Source: Pseudomonas chlororaphis (GTDB lineage: Bacteria; Pseudomonadota; Gammaproteobacteria; Pseudomonadales; Pseudomonadaceae). Taken from it: 64,000 nt of DNA. Shown piece by piece: positions 1-9,120 of the stretch. The notes under the pieces are model-generated. The model saw only the letters and a program-made list of their open reading frames with translations, had not been told where the DNA came from and made no database searches. Numbering within the stretch: position 1 is the stretch's first letter; each line of letters opens with the position of its first letter. The position numbers were made by a program, and so were the translations under genes. The stretch lies in contig NZ_MOAL01000003.1 in the NCBI RefSeq assembly GCF_003731765.1, forward strand, positions 434,001-498,000, in the 5' to 3' direction.

Positions 1-2443
1 ATTCCTTGGAAGGAACCCACTGACGGATCTGCTCGGCAAACAGCTTCATGTAGTCGGTGGAGGCGATGACCGGGCCTTTACGGCCGGTCAGGCATTCTTC
101 GACGAAGGTGCGCTGTGGCTTCTGGCCAGGGTGCAGGCGGTTGTGACGCTCTACGGCCAGGCCGTCGCGACGCAGTTCGTTGAAGCTGGTAACGCTCCAT
201 ACGTCAGCGCCGATGTTGAACTCGTCACGCAGGATCTTCGCCGCTTCACGCACTTCACGCAGGATGGTGCCGGAGCCCATCAGCTGTACGTGGTGTGCCG
301 CTTCCTTGGTGTCTTCTTCGAGCAGGTACATGCCCTTGATGATGCCTTCCTCGACACCGGCCGGCATGGCTGGTTGCTGGTAGGACTCGTTCATCACGGT
401 GATGTAGTAGAAAACGTCCTGCTGCTCTTCGGTCATCTTCTTCATGCCGTCCTGGATGATCACCGCCAGCTCGTAGCCGTAGGTTGGATCAAAGGTGCGG
501 CAGTTCGGGATGGTGGCAGCCAGGATGTGGCTGTGACCGTCTTCGTGTTGCAGGCCTTCGCCGTTCAGCGTGGTGCGGCCGGCGGTGCCGCCGATCAGGA
601 AGCCACGGGTGCGGCTGTCGCCAGCGGCCCAGGCCAGGTCACCGATACGCTGGAAGCCGAACATCGAGTAGAAGATGTAGAACGGCAGCATGGGCTGGTT
701 GTGGCTGGAGTACGAAGTACCGGCAGCGATGAAGGAGCTCATGGCGCCCGCTTCGTTGATGCCTTCTTCGAGGATCTGGCCCTTTTTGTCTTCCTTGTAG
801 AACATCACCTGGTCTTTATCGACTGGCTCGTAGAGCTGGCCGACGGACGAGTAGATGCCCAACTGACGGAACATGCCTTCCATACCGAAGGTACGGGCTT
901 CGTCCGGGATGATCGGAACGATGCGTGGGCCGATGTCCTTGTCCTTGACCAGTTGCGCGAGGATCCGCACGAAGGCCATGGTGGTGGAGATTTCACGGTC
1001 GCCCGAGCCGTCGAGGATGGCTTTGAGGGTGTCCAGGTCCGGCGTTGGTACGCTGAAGCTCTGGGCGCGGCGCTGTGGCACGAAACCGCCCAGTGCAGTG
1101 CGACGCTCGCTGAGGTAGCGTGCTTCGGCGCTGTTTGGCTCTGGCTTGAAGAACGGCAGGTTCTCCAGCTCTTCGTCCTTGACCGGAATGTCGAAGCGGT
1201 CGCGGAACAACTTCAGGCTGTCGACATCGACTTTCTTGGTGTTGTGCGCGGTGTTTTTCGCTTCGCCGGCACCGGTGCCATAACCCTTGATGGTCTTGGC
1301 CAGGATGACGGTAGGTTGTTCTTTGTGGTTGACCGCTTCGTGGTACGCCGCATAGACCTTGTACGGGTCGTGGCCGCCACGGTTGAGTTTCCAGATCTCG
1401 TCGTCGGACAGATCGGCAACCATCGCCTTGAGTTCAGGCGTGTTGAAGAAGTGTTCACGTACGAACGCGCCGTCTTTGGCTTTGTAGTTCTGGTACTCGC
1501 CGTCGATGACTTCGTCCATGCGGCGTTGCAGGATGCCGTCGACGTCCTTGGCCAGCAGTGGGTCCCAGAAACGGCCCCAGATGACTTTGGTGACGTTCCA
1601 CTGAGCACCGCGGAACACGCCTTCGAGTTCCTGGATGATCTTGCCGTTGCCGCGAACCGGGCCGTCGAGGCGCTGCAGGTTGCAGTTGATGACGAAGATC
1701 AGGTTGTCCAGTTTCTCGCGGCCGGCCAGGGAGATGGCGCCCAGGGATTCCGGCTCGTCACACTCGCCGTCGCCCAGGAAGCACCAGACTTTCTGTTTGC
1801 CTTCCGGAATGAAGCCACGGGCTTCCAGGTACTTCATGAAGCGTGCCTGGTAGATCGCCTGGATTGGGCCCAGGCCCATGGACACAGTCGGGAACTGCCA
1901 GAAATCAGGCATCAGCCAAGGGTGCGGATAGGACGAAAGGCCCTGGCCGTCCACTTCCTGGCGGAAGTTGTTCATTTGTTCTTCGGTAATGCGACCTTCC
2001 ATGAACGCGCGGGCGTAGACGCCTGGCGAGGTGTGGCCCTGGAAGTAGATCAGGTCGCCGCCGTGTTCGTCGGTCGGGGCCTGGAAGAAGTAGTTGAAGC
2101 CGATGTCGTACAGGGTGGCGCTGGAGGCGAAGCTGGAGATGTGACCGCCCAGGTCAGAATCTTTCAGGTTCGTGCGCATCACCATGGCCATCGCGTTCCA
2201 GCGTACCAACGAGCGAATGCGGCGTTCCATGAACAGGTCGCCAGGCATGCGTGCTTCGTGGGTGACGGGGATGGTGTTGCGGTATGGCGTGGTGATGGCG
2301 TAAGGCAGTTGCGAGCCGCTGCGGGTCGCAAGTTCGCCCATACGGGTCATCAGATAGTGAGCACGGTCTTCGCCTTCTTTGTCGAGAACCGATTCCAGGG
2401 CGTCCAGCCATTCCTGGGTTTCGACGGGATCGAGGTCTTGCAT
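1..2443 (-). CDS. aceE: Pyruvate dehydrogenase E1 component, homodimeric type (3' end outside window)
   Basis: Thiamine-diphosphate-dependent decarboxylase that feeds acetyl groups to AceF in the pyruvate dehydrogenase complex. Reading the minus strand from the ATG at 2443 gives an uninterrupted frame of 814 residues starting MQDLDPVETQEWLDALESV. The ThDP-binding GDGE motif (GDGECDEPES) is followed about 30 residues later by NCNLQRLDGP. The family is usually about 880 residues, so roughly the last 70 lie beyond the window edge. A purine-rich stretch (CTGGAG) precedes the start. aceF would be expected next, outside the window. Two palindromes upstream suggest repressor or activator control. 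Long open frames on the opposite strand here are codon-bias shadows. Confidence 0.97.
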   Translation of the reverse strand, partial: MQDLDPVETQEWLDALESVLDKEGEDRAHYLMTRMGELATRSGSQLPYAITTPYRNTIPVTHEARMPGDLFMERRIRSLVRWNAMAMVMRTNLKDSDLGGHISSFASSATLYDIGFNYFFQAPTDEHGGDLIYFQGHTSPGVYARAFMEGRITEEQMNNFRQEVDGQGLSSYPHPWLMPDFWQFPTVSMGLGPIQAIYQARFMKYLEARGFIPEGKQKVWCFLGDGECDEPESLGAISLAGREKLDNLIFVINCNLQRLDGPVRGNGKIIQELEGVFRGAQWNVTKVIWGRFWDPLLAKDVDGILQRRMDEVIDGEYQNYKAKDGAFVREHFFNTPELKAMVADLSDDEIWKLNRGGHDPYKVYAAYHEAVNHKEQPTVILAKTIKGYGTGAGEAKNTAHNTKKVDVDSLKLFRDRFDIPVKDEELENLPFFKPEPNSAEARYLSERRTALGGFVPQRRAQSFSVPTPDLDTLKAILDGSGDREISTTMAFVRILAQLVKDKDIGPRIVPIIPDEARTFGMEGMFRQLGIYSSVGQLYEPVDKDQVMFYKEDKKGQILEEGINEAGAMSSFIAAGTSYSSHNQPMLPFYIFYSMFGFQRIGDLAWAAGDSRTRGFLIGGTAGRTTLNGEGLQHEDGHSHILAATIPNCRTFDPTYGYELAVIIQDGMKKMTEEQQDVFYYITVMNESYQQPAMPAGVEEGIIKGMYLLEEDTKEAAHHVQLMGSGTILREVREAAKILRDEFNIGADVWSVTSFNELRRDGLAVERHNRLHPGQKPQRTFVEECLTGRKGPVIASTDYMKLFAEQIRQWVPSKE

Positions 2444-2513
2444 GGCTTGCTCCAGGGCGGAAAGGCTTCCAGAATCGGTTGCCTGAGTTTGCGACTGGCC
2501 TTGTGGGCAGACG

Positions 2514-2519
2514 ATTATA
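2514..2519 (-). promoter_or_regulatory. Candidate -10 box for aceE
   Basis: On the minus strand this reads TATAAT, a perfect sigma70 -10 hexamer, about 70 bases upstream of the aceE ATG. No good -35 hexamer lies 16-19 bases further upstream, so the promoter may depend on an activator. This is inference from sequence only. Confidence 0.4.
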
Positions 2520-2554
2520 AATTCTTGGATTGCCGGAGGGTTGATCCGGCGGCG

Positions 2555-2620
2555 TGTAGTTTTACTACAAATCGTCGGCTATTTCAGCCTTTCGAATGTA
2601 TAGACGAGTAGTAAAACTAC
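2555..2620. promoter_or_regulatory. Twin palindromic operators upstream of aceE
   Basis: Two copies of GTAGT-N3-ACTAC occur at 2556-2568 (spacer TTT) and 2608-2620 (spacer AAA). Their centres are 52 bp apart, about five helical turns. Each contains TAGTNNNACTA, which fits the TNGTNNNACNA consensus of the FadR subfamily of GntR regulators (PdhR and LldR belong to it). They lie between aceE and glnE, and aceE is the natural target. The rest of the 384-base gap holds the candidate aceE -10 box and AT-rich DNA before glnE. I see no gene in it. Confidence 0.6.
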
Positions 2621-2827
2621 AGAAGAATGGCTCGTGGCCTCCTGCTGGGTTGTGAGAATAATCGTTACTGTTGGTCTCTGATCGACGGGAATAGGTAAAA
2701 AATTGATGTTAGCTGCCAAAGAAAAACAATTTTCAGCTATTTCTAACCTTTGTTCGACACTTCGTCACCTGGCCGGCTTTCGCCGAGCGCCGCAGCACGT
2801 ACTTTCCACGCCGATCAAGGATAGCCC

Positions 2828-5767
2828 ATGAGCCTGCCCGCGCTTGCCGAACTTCCAGCGATTCTCCAGCCTTTTGTCAGCCGTGGGGAGCAGTCGTTCC
2901 GTGGTGCAGTAGCAGCGCTGGAGGGCGAGCATGATCTTGCCGCCTGGAGCCACGAGCGCTGGGCGGCGTTTGCCCGGGTCGGCGCGGCCAGCGACTTTGT
3001 CATTGAACAGAGCGTACGTGACCCTTTGATGTTGCTGGAGCTGGTCCGCAGCGGCGAACTGGACCGGCCCTTCGCTGCCGGGGAAATGTGCGCGCAGATC
3101 GCCGCCGCCGTGCAGCAGGCTGAGACCGAGGATGAGCTGGGGCGGGTGCTGCGTCGCCAGCGCACGCGGCAGCAGGTGCGGATCATCTGGCGCGACCTGA
3201 CCCGCCAGGCCGACCTGGTGCAGACCTGCCGCGACCTGTCCGATATGGCCGACGCCAGCATCGACCAGGCCTATCAGTGGTTGTATCAGCGCCACAGCCA
3301 GCAATTCGGCATTCCCACCGGCCGCCGCAGTGGCGAGCCCCAGCACATGGTCATCCTCGGCATGGGCAAGCTGGGGGCGGTGGAGCTCAATCTGTCGTCC
3401 GACATCGACCTGATCTTCGCCTACCCGGAAGGCGGCGAGACGGTGGGGGTCAAGCGCCCTCTGGATAACCAGGAGTTCTTCATCCGCCTGGGCCAGCGCC
3501 TGATCAAGGCCCTGGACCCGATGACCGTCGACGGTTTTGTGTTTCGCGTCGACATGCGCCTGCGCCCTTACGGCTCGGCGGGCGCGCTGGTGCTGAGTTT
3601 CAACGCGCTGGAGCAGTACTACCAGGACCAGGGCCGGGACTGGGAACGCTACGCCATGATCAAGGCACGGGTGGTGGCCGGGGACCAGGTCGCCGGCGCG
3701 CAATTACTGGAGATGCTGCGGCCCTTCGTCTATCGGCGTTACCTGGACTTTTCCGCCATCGAAGCGCTGCGCACCATGAAGCAGTTGATCCAGCAGGAAG
3801 TGCGGCGCAAGGGCATGGCGGAGAACATCAAGCTGGGCTCCGGCGGCATTCGCGAAGTGGAATTTATCGCCCAGGCGTTTCAGCTGATCCATGGCGGTCG
3901 CGACCTGAGTCTGCAGCAGCGCCCTCTATTAAAGGTACTGAGTACCCTGGAGGGACAAGGCTACCTGCCGCCTGCGGTCATCAACGAATTGCGTGAGGGC
4001 TATGAATTCCTGCGCTACACCGAGCACGCGATCCAGGCGATTGCCGACCGACAGACGCAAATGCTGCCGGACAGCGATGCGGATCGGGCGCGTATCGCCT
4101 TTATGTTGGGTTTTGCCGATTGGCAGGCGTTTCACGAACAATTGATGCACTGGCGCGGCCGGGTGGAGTGGCACTTCCGCCAGGTGATTGCCGACCCTGA
4201 TGAAGAGGAAGGCGCCGAGAGTGAAGTGGTGGTGGGCGGTGAGTGGCTGCCGCTCTGGGAGGAGGCCCAGGATGAGGAGGCCGCCTGCCGTCAGTTGCAG
4301 GACGGTGGTTTCAATGATGGGCCCAAGGCCCTGAAAGCCTTGGCCGGTCTGCGTGGCAGTCCGCAACTGCGCGCCATGCAGCGCCTTGGACGGGAGCGCC
4401 TCGATGCCTTTATCCCGCGCTTGCTGGCCCAGGCCGTGGAGCATGCCAACCCTGACCTGGTGCTGGAACGGGTGTTGCCCCTGGTCGAGGCGGTGGCGCG
4501 GCGTTCCGCCTACCTGGTGCTGCTGACCGAGAACCCGGGGGCCTTGCGCCGTTTGCTGACCCTGTGTGCCGCCAGCCCGTGGATTGCCGAGCAGATCACC
4601 CGCTTCCCGCTGTTGCTCGATGAATTGCTCAACGAGGGGCGTCTGTTCAAGCCGCCCCTGGCGCCGGAGTTGGCGGCCGAGTTGCGCGAGCGCCTGACGC
4701 GGATTCCCGAGGATGACCTTGAGCAGCAAATGGAAGCCTTGCGCCACTTCAAGCTGGCCCACCGGCTGCGGGTGGCGGCGTCGGAAATCGCCGGCAGCCT
4801 GCCGTTGATGAAGGTCAGCGATTACCTGACCTGGCTGGCCGAAGCGATCCTCGAGCAAGTCTTGGCCTTGGCCTGGCGCCAGACGGTGGCCAAGTACGGC
4901 GCGCCGCAACGCAGCGACGGCACCTTGTGCGACCCGGGATTTATCATCGTCGGTTATGGCAAGGTCGGCGGGATCGAGTTGGGGCATGGTTCTGACCTGG
5001 ACCTGGTGTTTATCCACGACGGTGATCCCCAGGCGGAAACCGACGGCGCCAAGCCCATCGACGGCGCGCAGTTTTTCACTCGCCTGGGCCAGCGCATCAT
5101 TCACCTGCTGACCACCCAGACCAACTCCGGCCAGCTCTATGAAGTGGACATGCGCCTGCGGCCTTCCGGTGCCTCGGGGCTGTTGGTGAGTTCTCTGGGG
5201 GCGTTTGCTCGCTACCAGGAACATGAAGCCTGGACCTGGGAACACCAGGCCCTGATCCGCGCGCGGGTGCTGGTGGGCAGCCAGGATGTCGGGCAGGCCT
5301 TTGAGAAAGTCCGCGCGGCGGTGCTGGGCAAGGCGCGGGACCTGCCCAAGCTGCGCCAGGAGGTCAGCGAGATGCGGGCCAAGATGCGCGACAACCTGGG
5401 CAGCAAGCTGACGGCCGCCGGCACGGCGGCAAATGCCTTTGAAGCCACGGCGCCGTTCGACCTCAAGCAGGATGCCGGAGGTATCGTCGATATCGAATTT
5501 ATGGTGCAATACGCGACCCTGGCGTGGTCCGAAGAGCACCCGTCATTGCTGCGCTACACCGACAATATCCGCATTCTGGAGGGCTTGGAGGAGGTTGGGC
5601 TGATGCCCGCGACCGATGCCAGCCTGTTGCGCGAGGTCTACAAAGCCTATCGCTCCGCCGCTCACCGCCAGGCCTTGCAGAATGAGGCCGGGATTATCAC
5701 GGGTGATCAGTTTGTGACCCAACGGCGGGAAGTTTTGCGGATTTGGCGTGAGCTGGGGCTAAGCTAG
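2828..5767 (+). CDS. glnE: Bifunctional glutamine synthetase adenylyltransferase/adenylyl-removing enzyme
   Basis: GlnE attaches and removes AMP on glutamine synthetase in response to PII signalling, setting nitrogen assimilation. The 979-residue product has the expected duplicated nucleotidyltransferase layout. An N-terminal deadenylylase half carries GMGKLGAVELNLSSDIDL near residues 177-195, and a C-terminal adenylylase half carries GYGKVGG...GSDLDLVF near residues 708-725. Length matches the family. The ATG is preceded by an AAGGA-like ribosome site. It is divergent from aceE. In PAO1, as I recall, ilvE follows glnE, but here waaF follows directly. Confidence 0.97.
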   Translation: MSLPALAELPAILQPFVSRGEQSFRGAVAALEGEHDLAAWSHERWAAFARVGAASDFVIEQSVRDPLMLLELVRSGELDRPFAAGEMCAQIAAAVQQAETEDELGRVLRRQRTRQQVRIIWRDLTRQADLVQTCRDLSDMADASIDQAYQWLYQRHSQQFGIPTGRRSGEPQHMVILGMGKLGAVELNLSSDIDLIFAYPEGGETVGVKRPLDNQEFFIRLGQRLIKALDPMTVDGFVFRVDMRLRPYGSAGALVLSFNALEQYYQDQGRDWERYAMIKARVVAGDQVAGAQLLEMLRPFVYRRYLDFSAIEALRTMKQLIQQEVRRKGMAENIKLGSGGIREVEFIAQAFQLIHGGRDLSLQQRPLLKVLSTLEGQGYLPPAVINELREGYEFLRYTEHAIQAIADRQTQMLPDSDADRARIAFMLGFADWQAFHEQLMHWRGRVEWHFRQVIADPDEEEGAESEVVVGGEWLPLWEEAQDEEAACRQLQDGGFNDGPKALKALAGLRGSPQLRAMQRLGRERLDAFIPRLLAQAVEHANPDLVLERVLPLVEAVARRSAYLVLLTENPGALRRLLTLCAASPWIAEQITRFPLLLDELLNEGRLFKPPLAPELAAELRERLTRIPEDDLEQQMEALRHFKLAHRLRVAASEIAGSLPLMKVSDYLTWLAEAILEQVLALAWRQTVAKYGAPQRSDGTLCDPGFIIVGYGKVGGIELGHGSDLDLVFIHDGDPQAETDGAKPIDGAQFFTRLGQRIIHLLTTQTNSGQLYEVDMRLRPSGASGLLVSSLGAFARYQEHEAWTWEHQALIRARVLVGSQDVGQAFEKVRAAVLGKARDLPKLRQEVSEMRAKMRDNLGSKLTAAGTAANAFEATAPFDLKQDAGGIVDIEFMVQYATLAWSEEHPSLLRYTDNIRILEGLEEVGLMPATDASLLREVYKAYRSAAHRQALQNEAGIITGDQFVTQRREVLRIWRELGLS

Positions 5768-5860
5768 GCAACGTCGAGTTGCTAAAAAATATCCGGCGAA
5801 CCGCTCACGGTTCGTCCAAATGAGCTGGCGGTGAAGGCCGCGGGTGCTGGATTCTCGAGG

Positions 5861-5892
5861 CGGGGAGGCGAATGCCTCCCCGGCTCGTTTTT
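5861..5892 (+). terminator. GC-rich hairpin with T run between glnE and waaF
   Basis: GGGGAGGC, loop GAAT, GCCTCCCC (extendable by one C-G pair), followed five bases later by TTTTT. The gap before the T run makes it a weaker intrinsic terminator. It ends only 9 bases before waaF. A second hairpin without a T run (CGAACCG-CTCA-CGGTTCG, 5797-5814) lies just upstream. Confidence 0.45.
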
Positions 5893-5901
5893 GGAAACCA
5901 C

Positions 5902-6936
5902 ATGAATATTCTGATCGTTGGGCCCAGTTGGGTCGGTGACATGGTGATGGCGCAGACACTCTTCCAGTGCCTGAAACAACGCCATCCTCAATGCGAGATC
6001 GACGTGCTGGCCCCCGAGTGGAGCCGGCCGATCCTCGAACGCATGCCCGAAGTGCGCCAGGCCTTGAGCTTTCCCCTCGGTCACGGAGCCCTGGAGCTGG
6101 CGACACGCCGGCGCATCGGCAAGACCCTGGCCGGCCAGTACGATCAGGCGATCTTGCTGCCCAACTCTCTGAAGTCGGCGCTGGTGCCGTTTTTCGCCGG
6201 CATCCCCAAACGCACTGGCTGGCGTGGCGAGTTTCGCTACGGCCTGCTCAACGACGTGCGCAAGCTGGACAAACAACGCTACCCGCTGATGATCGAGCGC
6301 TTCATGGCCCTGGCCTATGAGCCGGGCGCCGAGCTGCCTCAGCCTTATCCGCGGCCGCGTCTGCAGATCGACCCAGCGAGCCGCGAGGCGACCCTGGCCA
6401 AGTTCGACCTGAGCCTGGACCGCCCGGTATTGGCCCTGTGCCCGGGCGCCGAATTCGGTGAAGCCAAGCGCTGGCCATCCGAGCATTACGCCCAGGTTGC
6501 CGAATTGAAGATTCGCGAAGGCTGGCAGGTCTGGCTGTTCGGCTCGAAGAACGATCACGCGGTGGGTGAGGAAATTCGCGAGCGGCTGATCCCCGGCCTG
6601 CGGGAAGAGTCGGTCAACCTCTGTGGCGGCACCTCCCTGGCTGAAGCCATCGATCTGCTGTCTTGCGCTGATTCGGTGGTCTCCAACGACTCCGGGCTGA
6701 TGCACGTAGCGGCCGCGTTGAACCGCCCGTTGGTGGCCGTCTACGGTTCGACGTCGCCGGGCTTCACTCCGCCGCTGGCGGACCAGGTGGAAGTGGTGCG
6801 CCTGGGGCTGGAATGCAGCCCGTGCTTTGACCGCACCTGCCGCTTCGGCCATTACAACTGCTTGCGCCAGCTGCTGCCGCAGCCGGTGACCGAGGCGCTG
6901 CAGCGCTTGCAGGGCACCGTGGTCGAGGTTCATTAA
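5902..6936 (+). CDS. waaF: ADP-heptose:LPS heptosyltransferase II
   Basis: Cytoplasmic-face GT9 glycosyltransferase adding the second L-glycero-D-manno-heptose to the inner core. The ATG chosen gives MNILIVGPSWVGDMVMAQ, the typical WaaF N-terminus, and 344 residues; an upstream in-frame start would read through the hairpin. The GT9 signature SNDSGLMHVAAAL lies near residue 260. A C-terminal CSPCFDRTCRFGHYNC cluster is characteristic of WaaF. It is the first gene of an LPS-core series with very short or negative spacing; waaC begins one base after its stop. Confidence 0.96.
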   Translation: MNILIVGPSWVGDMVMAQTLFQCLKQRHPQCEIDVLAPEWSRPILERMPEVRQALSFPLGHGALELATRRRIGKTLAGQYDQAILLPNSLKSALVPFFAGIPKRTGWRGEFRYGLLNDVRKLDKQRYPLMIERFMALAYEPGAELPQPYPRPRLQIDPASREATLAKFDLSLDRPVLALCPGAEFGEAKRWPSEHYAQVAELKIREGWQVWLFGSKNDHAVGEEIRERLIPGLREESVNLCGGTSLAEAIDLLSCADSVVSNDSGLMHVAAALNRPLVAVYGSTSPGFTPPLADQVEVVRLGLECSPCFDRTCRFGHYNCLRQLLPQPVTEALQRLQGTVVEVH

Positions 6937-6937
6937 G

Positions 6938-7999
6938 TTGCGGGTACTGTTGATCAAGACCTCATCCCTGGGGGACGTGATTCATGCGTTGCCGGCCTTG
7001 ACCGATGCGGCGCGGGCGATTCCCGGGATCACCTTCGACTGGGTGGTGGAAGAAGGCTTTGCCGAGATTCCAACCTGGCATCCGGCGGTGGGCAAGGTGA
7101 TTCCGGTGGCGATCCGTCGCTGGCGCAAGAACCTTTGGCAGACCATCAAGAGTGGCGAATGGCGACGCTTCAAACAGAATGTGCGCGCCACCCAATACGA
7201 CCTGGTGATCGACGCCCAGGGCCTGCTGAAAAGCGCCTGGCTGACCCGTTACGTACGGGCCCCGGTGGCCGGTCTGGATAAGGACTCGGCCCGTGAGCCT
7301 TTGGCGGCGCGCTTCTACTCGCGGCGCCTGGCAGTGGCTCGTGGTCAGCATGCGGTGGAGCGAGTGCGCCAGCTGTTCGCCGTGGCCCTGGGGTATGACT
7401 TGCCTCAGGGCCTGGGGGATTACGGCCTGAGCGTCGAGCGCCTGGTGGAACTGCCGCGCAAGAACCCCTTTGTGCTGTTCCTCCACGGCACCACCTGGGA
7501 CACCAAGCACTGGCCCGAAGCCTACTGGCGCGAGTTGACCGAGCGCATGGGCATGCTTGGGGTCGATGTCCAGTTGCCGTGGGGCAATCCAGCGGAGAAG
7601 GCCCGTGCCGAGCGCATTGCCGAGGGCCTGAGTAACGCCACGGTCCTGCCCAAGCTGAACCTGGCCGGTGTGGCCAAGGTGCTGGCCCAGGCCCAGGCGT
7701 GTGTTGCTGTGGACACCGGGCTGGGGCACCTGGCCGCGGCCCTGGATGTACCGACCATTTCCCTGTTCGGTCCGACCAACCCCGGGCTGACCGGGGCCTA
7801 TGGCCGAGTGCAGATTCACTTGGGCAGCAACTTCCCTTGCGCGCCCTGCCTGCAGAAGCAGTGCACCTATCAACCGTCTGCCGTTGACCAGCAGCGGTAT
7901 GACCTGAAACGCGAGTGGCCGCTGTGCTTCACTCGCCTGAACCCCGAGCGTGTCGCGAGCCGACTGAGCACGTTGTTACTGGCTGAGGAGCTGCGCTGA
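6938..7999 (+). CDS. waaC: ADP-heptose:LPS heptosyltransferase I
   Basis: GT9 enzyme adding the first heptose to Kdo2-lipid A. 353 residues starting at a TTG codon one base after the waaF stop, giving MRVLLIKTSSLGDVIHALPAL, the canonical WaaC start, so TTG is well supported and points to translational coupling. The donor-site motif DTGLGHLAAAL lies near residue 258. FPCAPCLQKQCTY near the C-terminus is also typical. Its stop TGA shares one base with the waaG ATG (TGATG). Confidence 0.96.
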   Translation: MRVLLIKTSSLGDVIHALPALTDAARAIPGITFDWVVEEGFAEIPTWHPAVGKVIPVAIRRWRKNLWQTIKSGEWRRFKQNVRATQYDLVIDAQGLLKSAWLTRYVRAPVAGLDKDSAREPLAARFYSRRLAVARGQHAVERVRQLFAVALGYDLPQGLGDYGLSVERLVELPRKNPFVLFLHGTTWDTKHWPEAYWRELTERMGMLGVDVQLPWGNPAEKARAERIAEGLSNATVLPKLNLAGVAKVLAQAQACVAVDTGLGHLAAALDVPTISLFGPTNPGLTGAYGRVQIHLGSNFPCAPCLQKQCTYQPSAVDQQRYDLKREWPLCFTRLNPERVASRLSTLLLAEELR

Positions 8000-9120
8000 T
8001 GCAATTGGCTTTTGTGTTGTACAAATATTTTCCCTTTGGCGGCCTGCAGCGCGACTTCATGCGCATTGCCCTGGAGTGCCAGCAGCGCGGCCATCAGATC
8101 CGCGTCTACACCCTGATCTGGGAAGGTGATATTCCGCCGGGCTTTGAAGTGCTGGTGGCGCCGGTCAAGGCCTTCTTCAACCATCGACGCAACGAGAAGC
8201 TCAGCGCCTGGATGGAAGCCGACCTGGCCAAGCGCCCGGTGGACCGGCTGATTGGCTTCAACAAAATGCCCGGGTTGGATGTGTACTACGCCGCCGATGG
8301 CTGCTTCGAGGACAAGGCGCAGAACCTGCGTAACTCCCTGTACCGCCGTTGGGGCCGCTACCGACACTTCGCCGAGTACGAGCGTGCGGTGTTCGCCAAG
8401 GACGCCAAGACCGAAGTGCTGATGATTTCCGAAGTGCAGCAGCCGCTGTTCATCAAGCATTACGACACGCCGCTGTCGCGCTTCCACCTGCTGCCGCCGG
8501 GGATTGCCCAGGACCGCCGGGCGCCGCCGAACGCGGCCGAGATTCGTGCCGAATTCCGTCGTGAGTTCGCCCTCAAGGACGACGACCTGTTGCTGGTGCA
8601 GATCGGCTCCGGGTTCAAGACCAAGGGCGTTGATCGTAGCCTCAAGGCCGTGGCTGCACTGCCGCCGGAGCTGAAGAAACGCACCCGGCTGTTTGTAATT
8701 GGCCAGGATGACCCCAAAGTATTCCAACTGCAGAGCGCGACGCTGGGGCTGGGGGAACAGGTGCAGTTCCTCAAGGGGCGCAGCGATATCCCGCGTTTCC
8801 TGTTGGGCGCCGACCTGTTGATTCACCCGGCCTACAACGAAAACACCGGCACCGTATTGCTTGAGGCCCTGGTGGCGGGCTTGCCGGTGCTGGTCAGCGC
8901 GGTCTGTGGTTATGCCCATTACATCGCCGAGGCCGACAGCGGCCGGGTGCTGGACGAACCCTTTGAGCAGGCCCAGCTCAATCAATACCTCAACACCATG
9001 TTGACCGACGACGCTGCACGCGCGACCTGGAGCCGGAATGGCCTGGCGTTCGCCGAGACGGCCGACCTCTATAGCATGCCGCAGCACGCTGCGGATGTGA
9101 TTCTGGCGGAGCAACACTGA
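7999..9120 (+). CDS. waaG: LPS core glycosyltransferase WaaG (GT4)
   Basis: Adds the first outer-core hexose onto heptose II (in Pseudomonas the acceptor-linked sugar is galactosamine, from literature knowledge). 373 residues. The N-terminus MQLAFVLYKYFPFGGLQRDF has the glycine-rich acceptor loop seen in WaaG. A GT4 E-x7-E region is present around residue 280 (NTGTVLLEALVAGLPVL). It is a GT-B fold protein, peripheral to the inner membrane. It overlaps waaC by one base and waaP by one base, so it clearly belongs to the same operon. Confidence 0.95.
   Translation: MQLAFVLYKYFPFGGLQRDFMRIALECQQRGHQIRVYTLIWEGDIPPGFEVLVAPVKAFFNHRRNEKLSAWMEADLAKRPVDRLIGFNKMPGLDVYYAADGCFEDKAQNLRNSLYRRWGRYRHFAEYERAVFAKDAKTEVLMISEVQQPLFIKHYDTPLSRFHLLPPGIAQDRRAPPNAAEIRAEFRREFALKDDDLLLVQIGSGFKTKGVDRSLKAVAALPPELKKRTRLFVIGQDDPKVFQLQSATLGLGEQVQFLKGRSDIPRFLLGADLLIHPAYNENTGTVLLEALVAGLPVLVSAVCGYAHYIAEADSGRVLDEPFEQAQLNQYLNTMLTDDAARATWSRNGLAFAETADLYSMPQHAADVILAEQH

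Noticed and set aside
131..2611. Open plus-strand frame of 826 codons opposite aceE
   Set aside because: It is antisense to a clearly conserved aceE frame; the long opening comes from high GC at third positions and the translation has no recognisable domain.
3929..5539. Minus-strand frame of 536 codons opposite glnE
   Set aside because: Antisense codon-bias shadow; Gln- and Leu-rich without domains.
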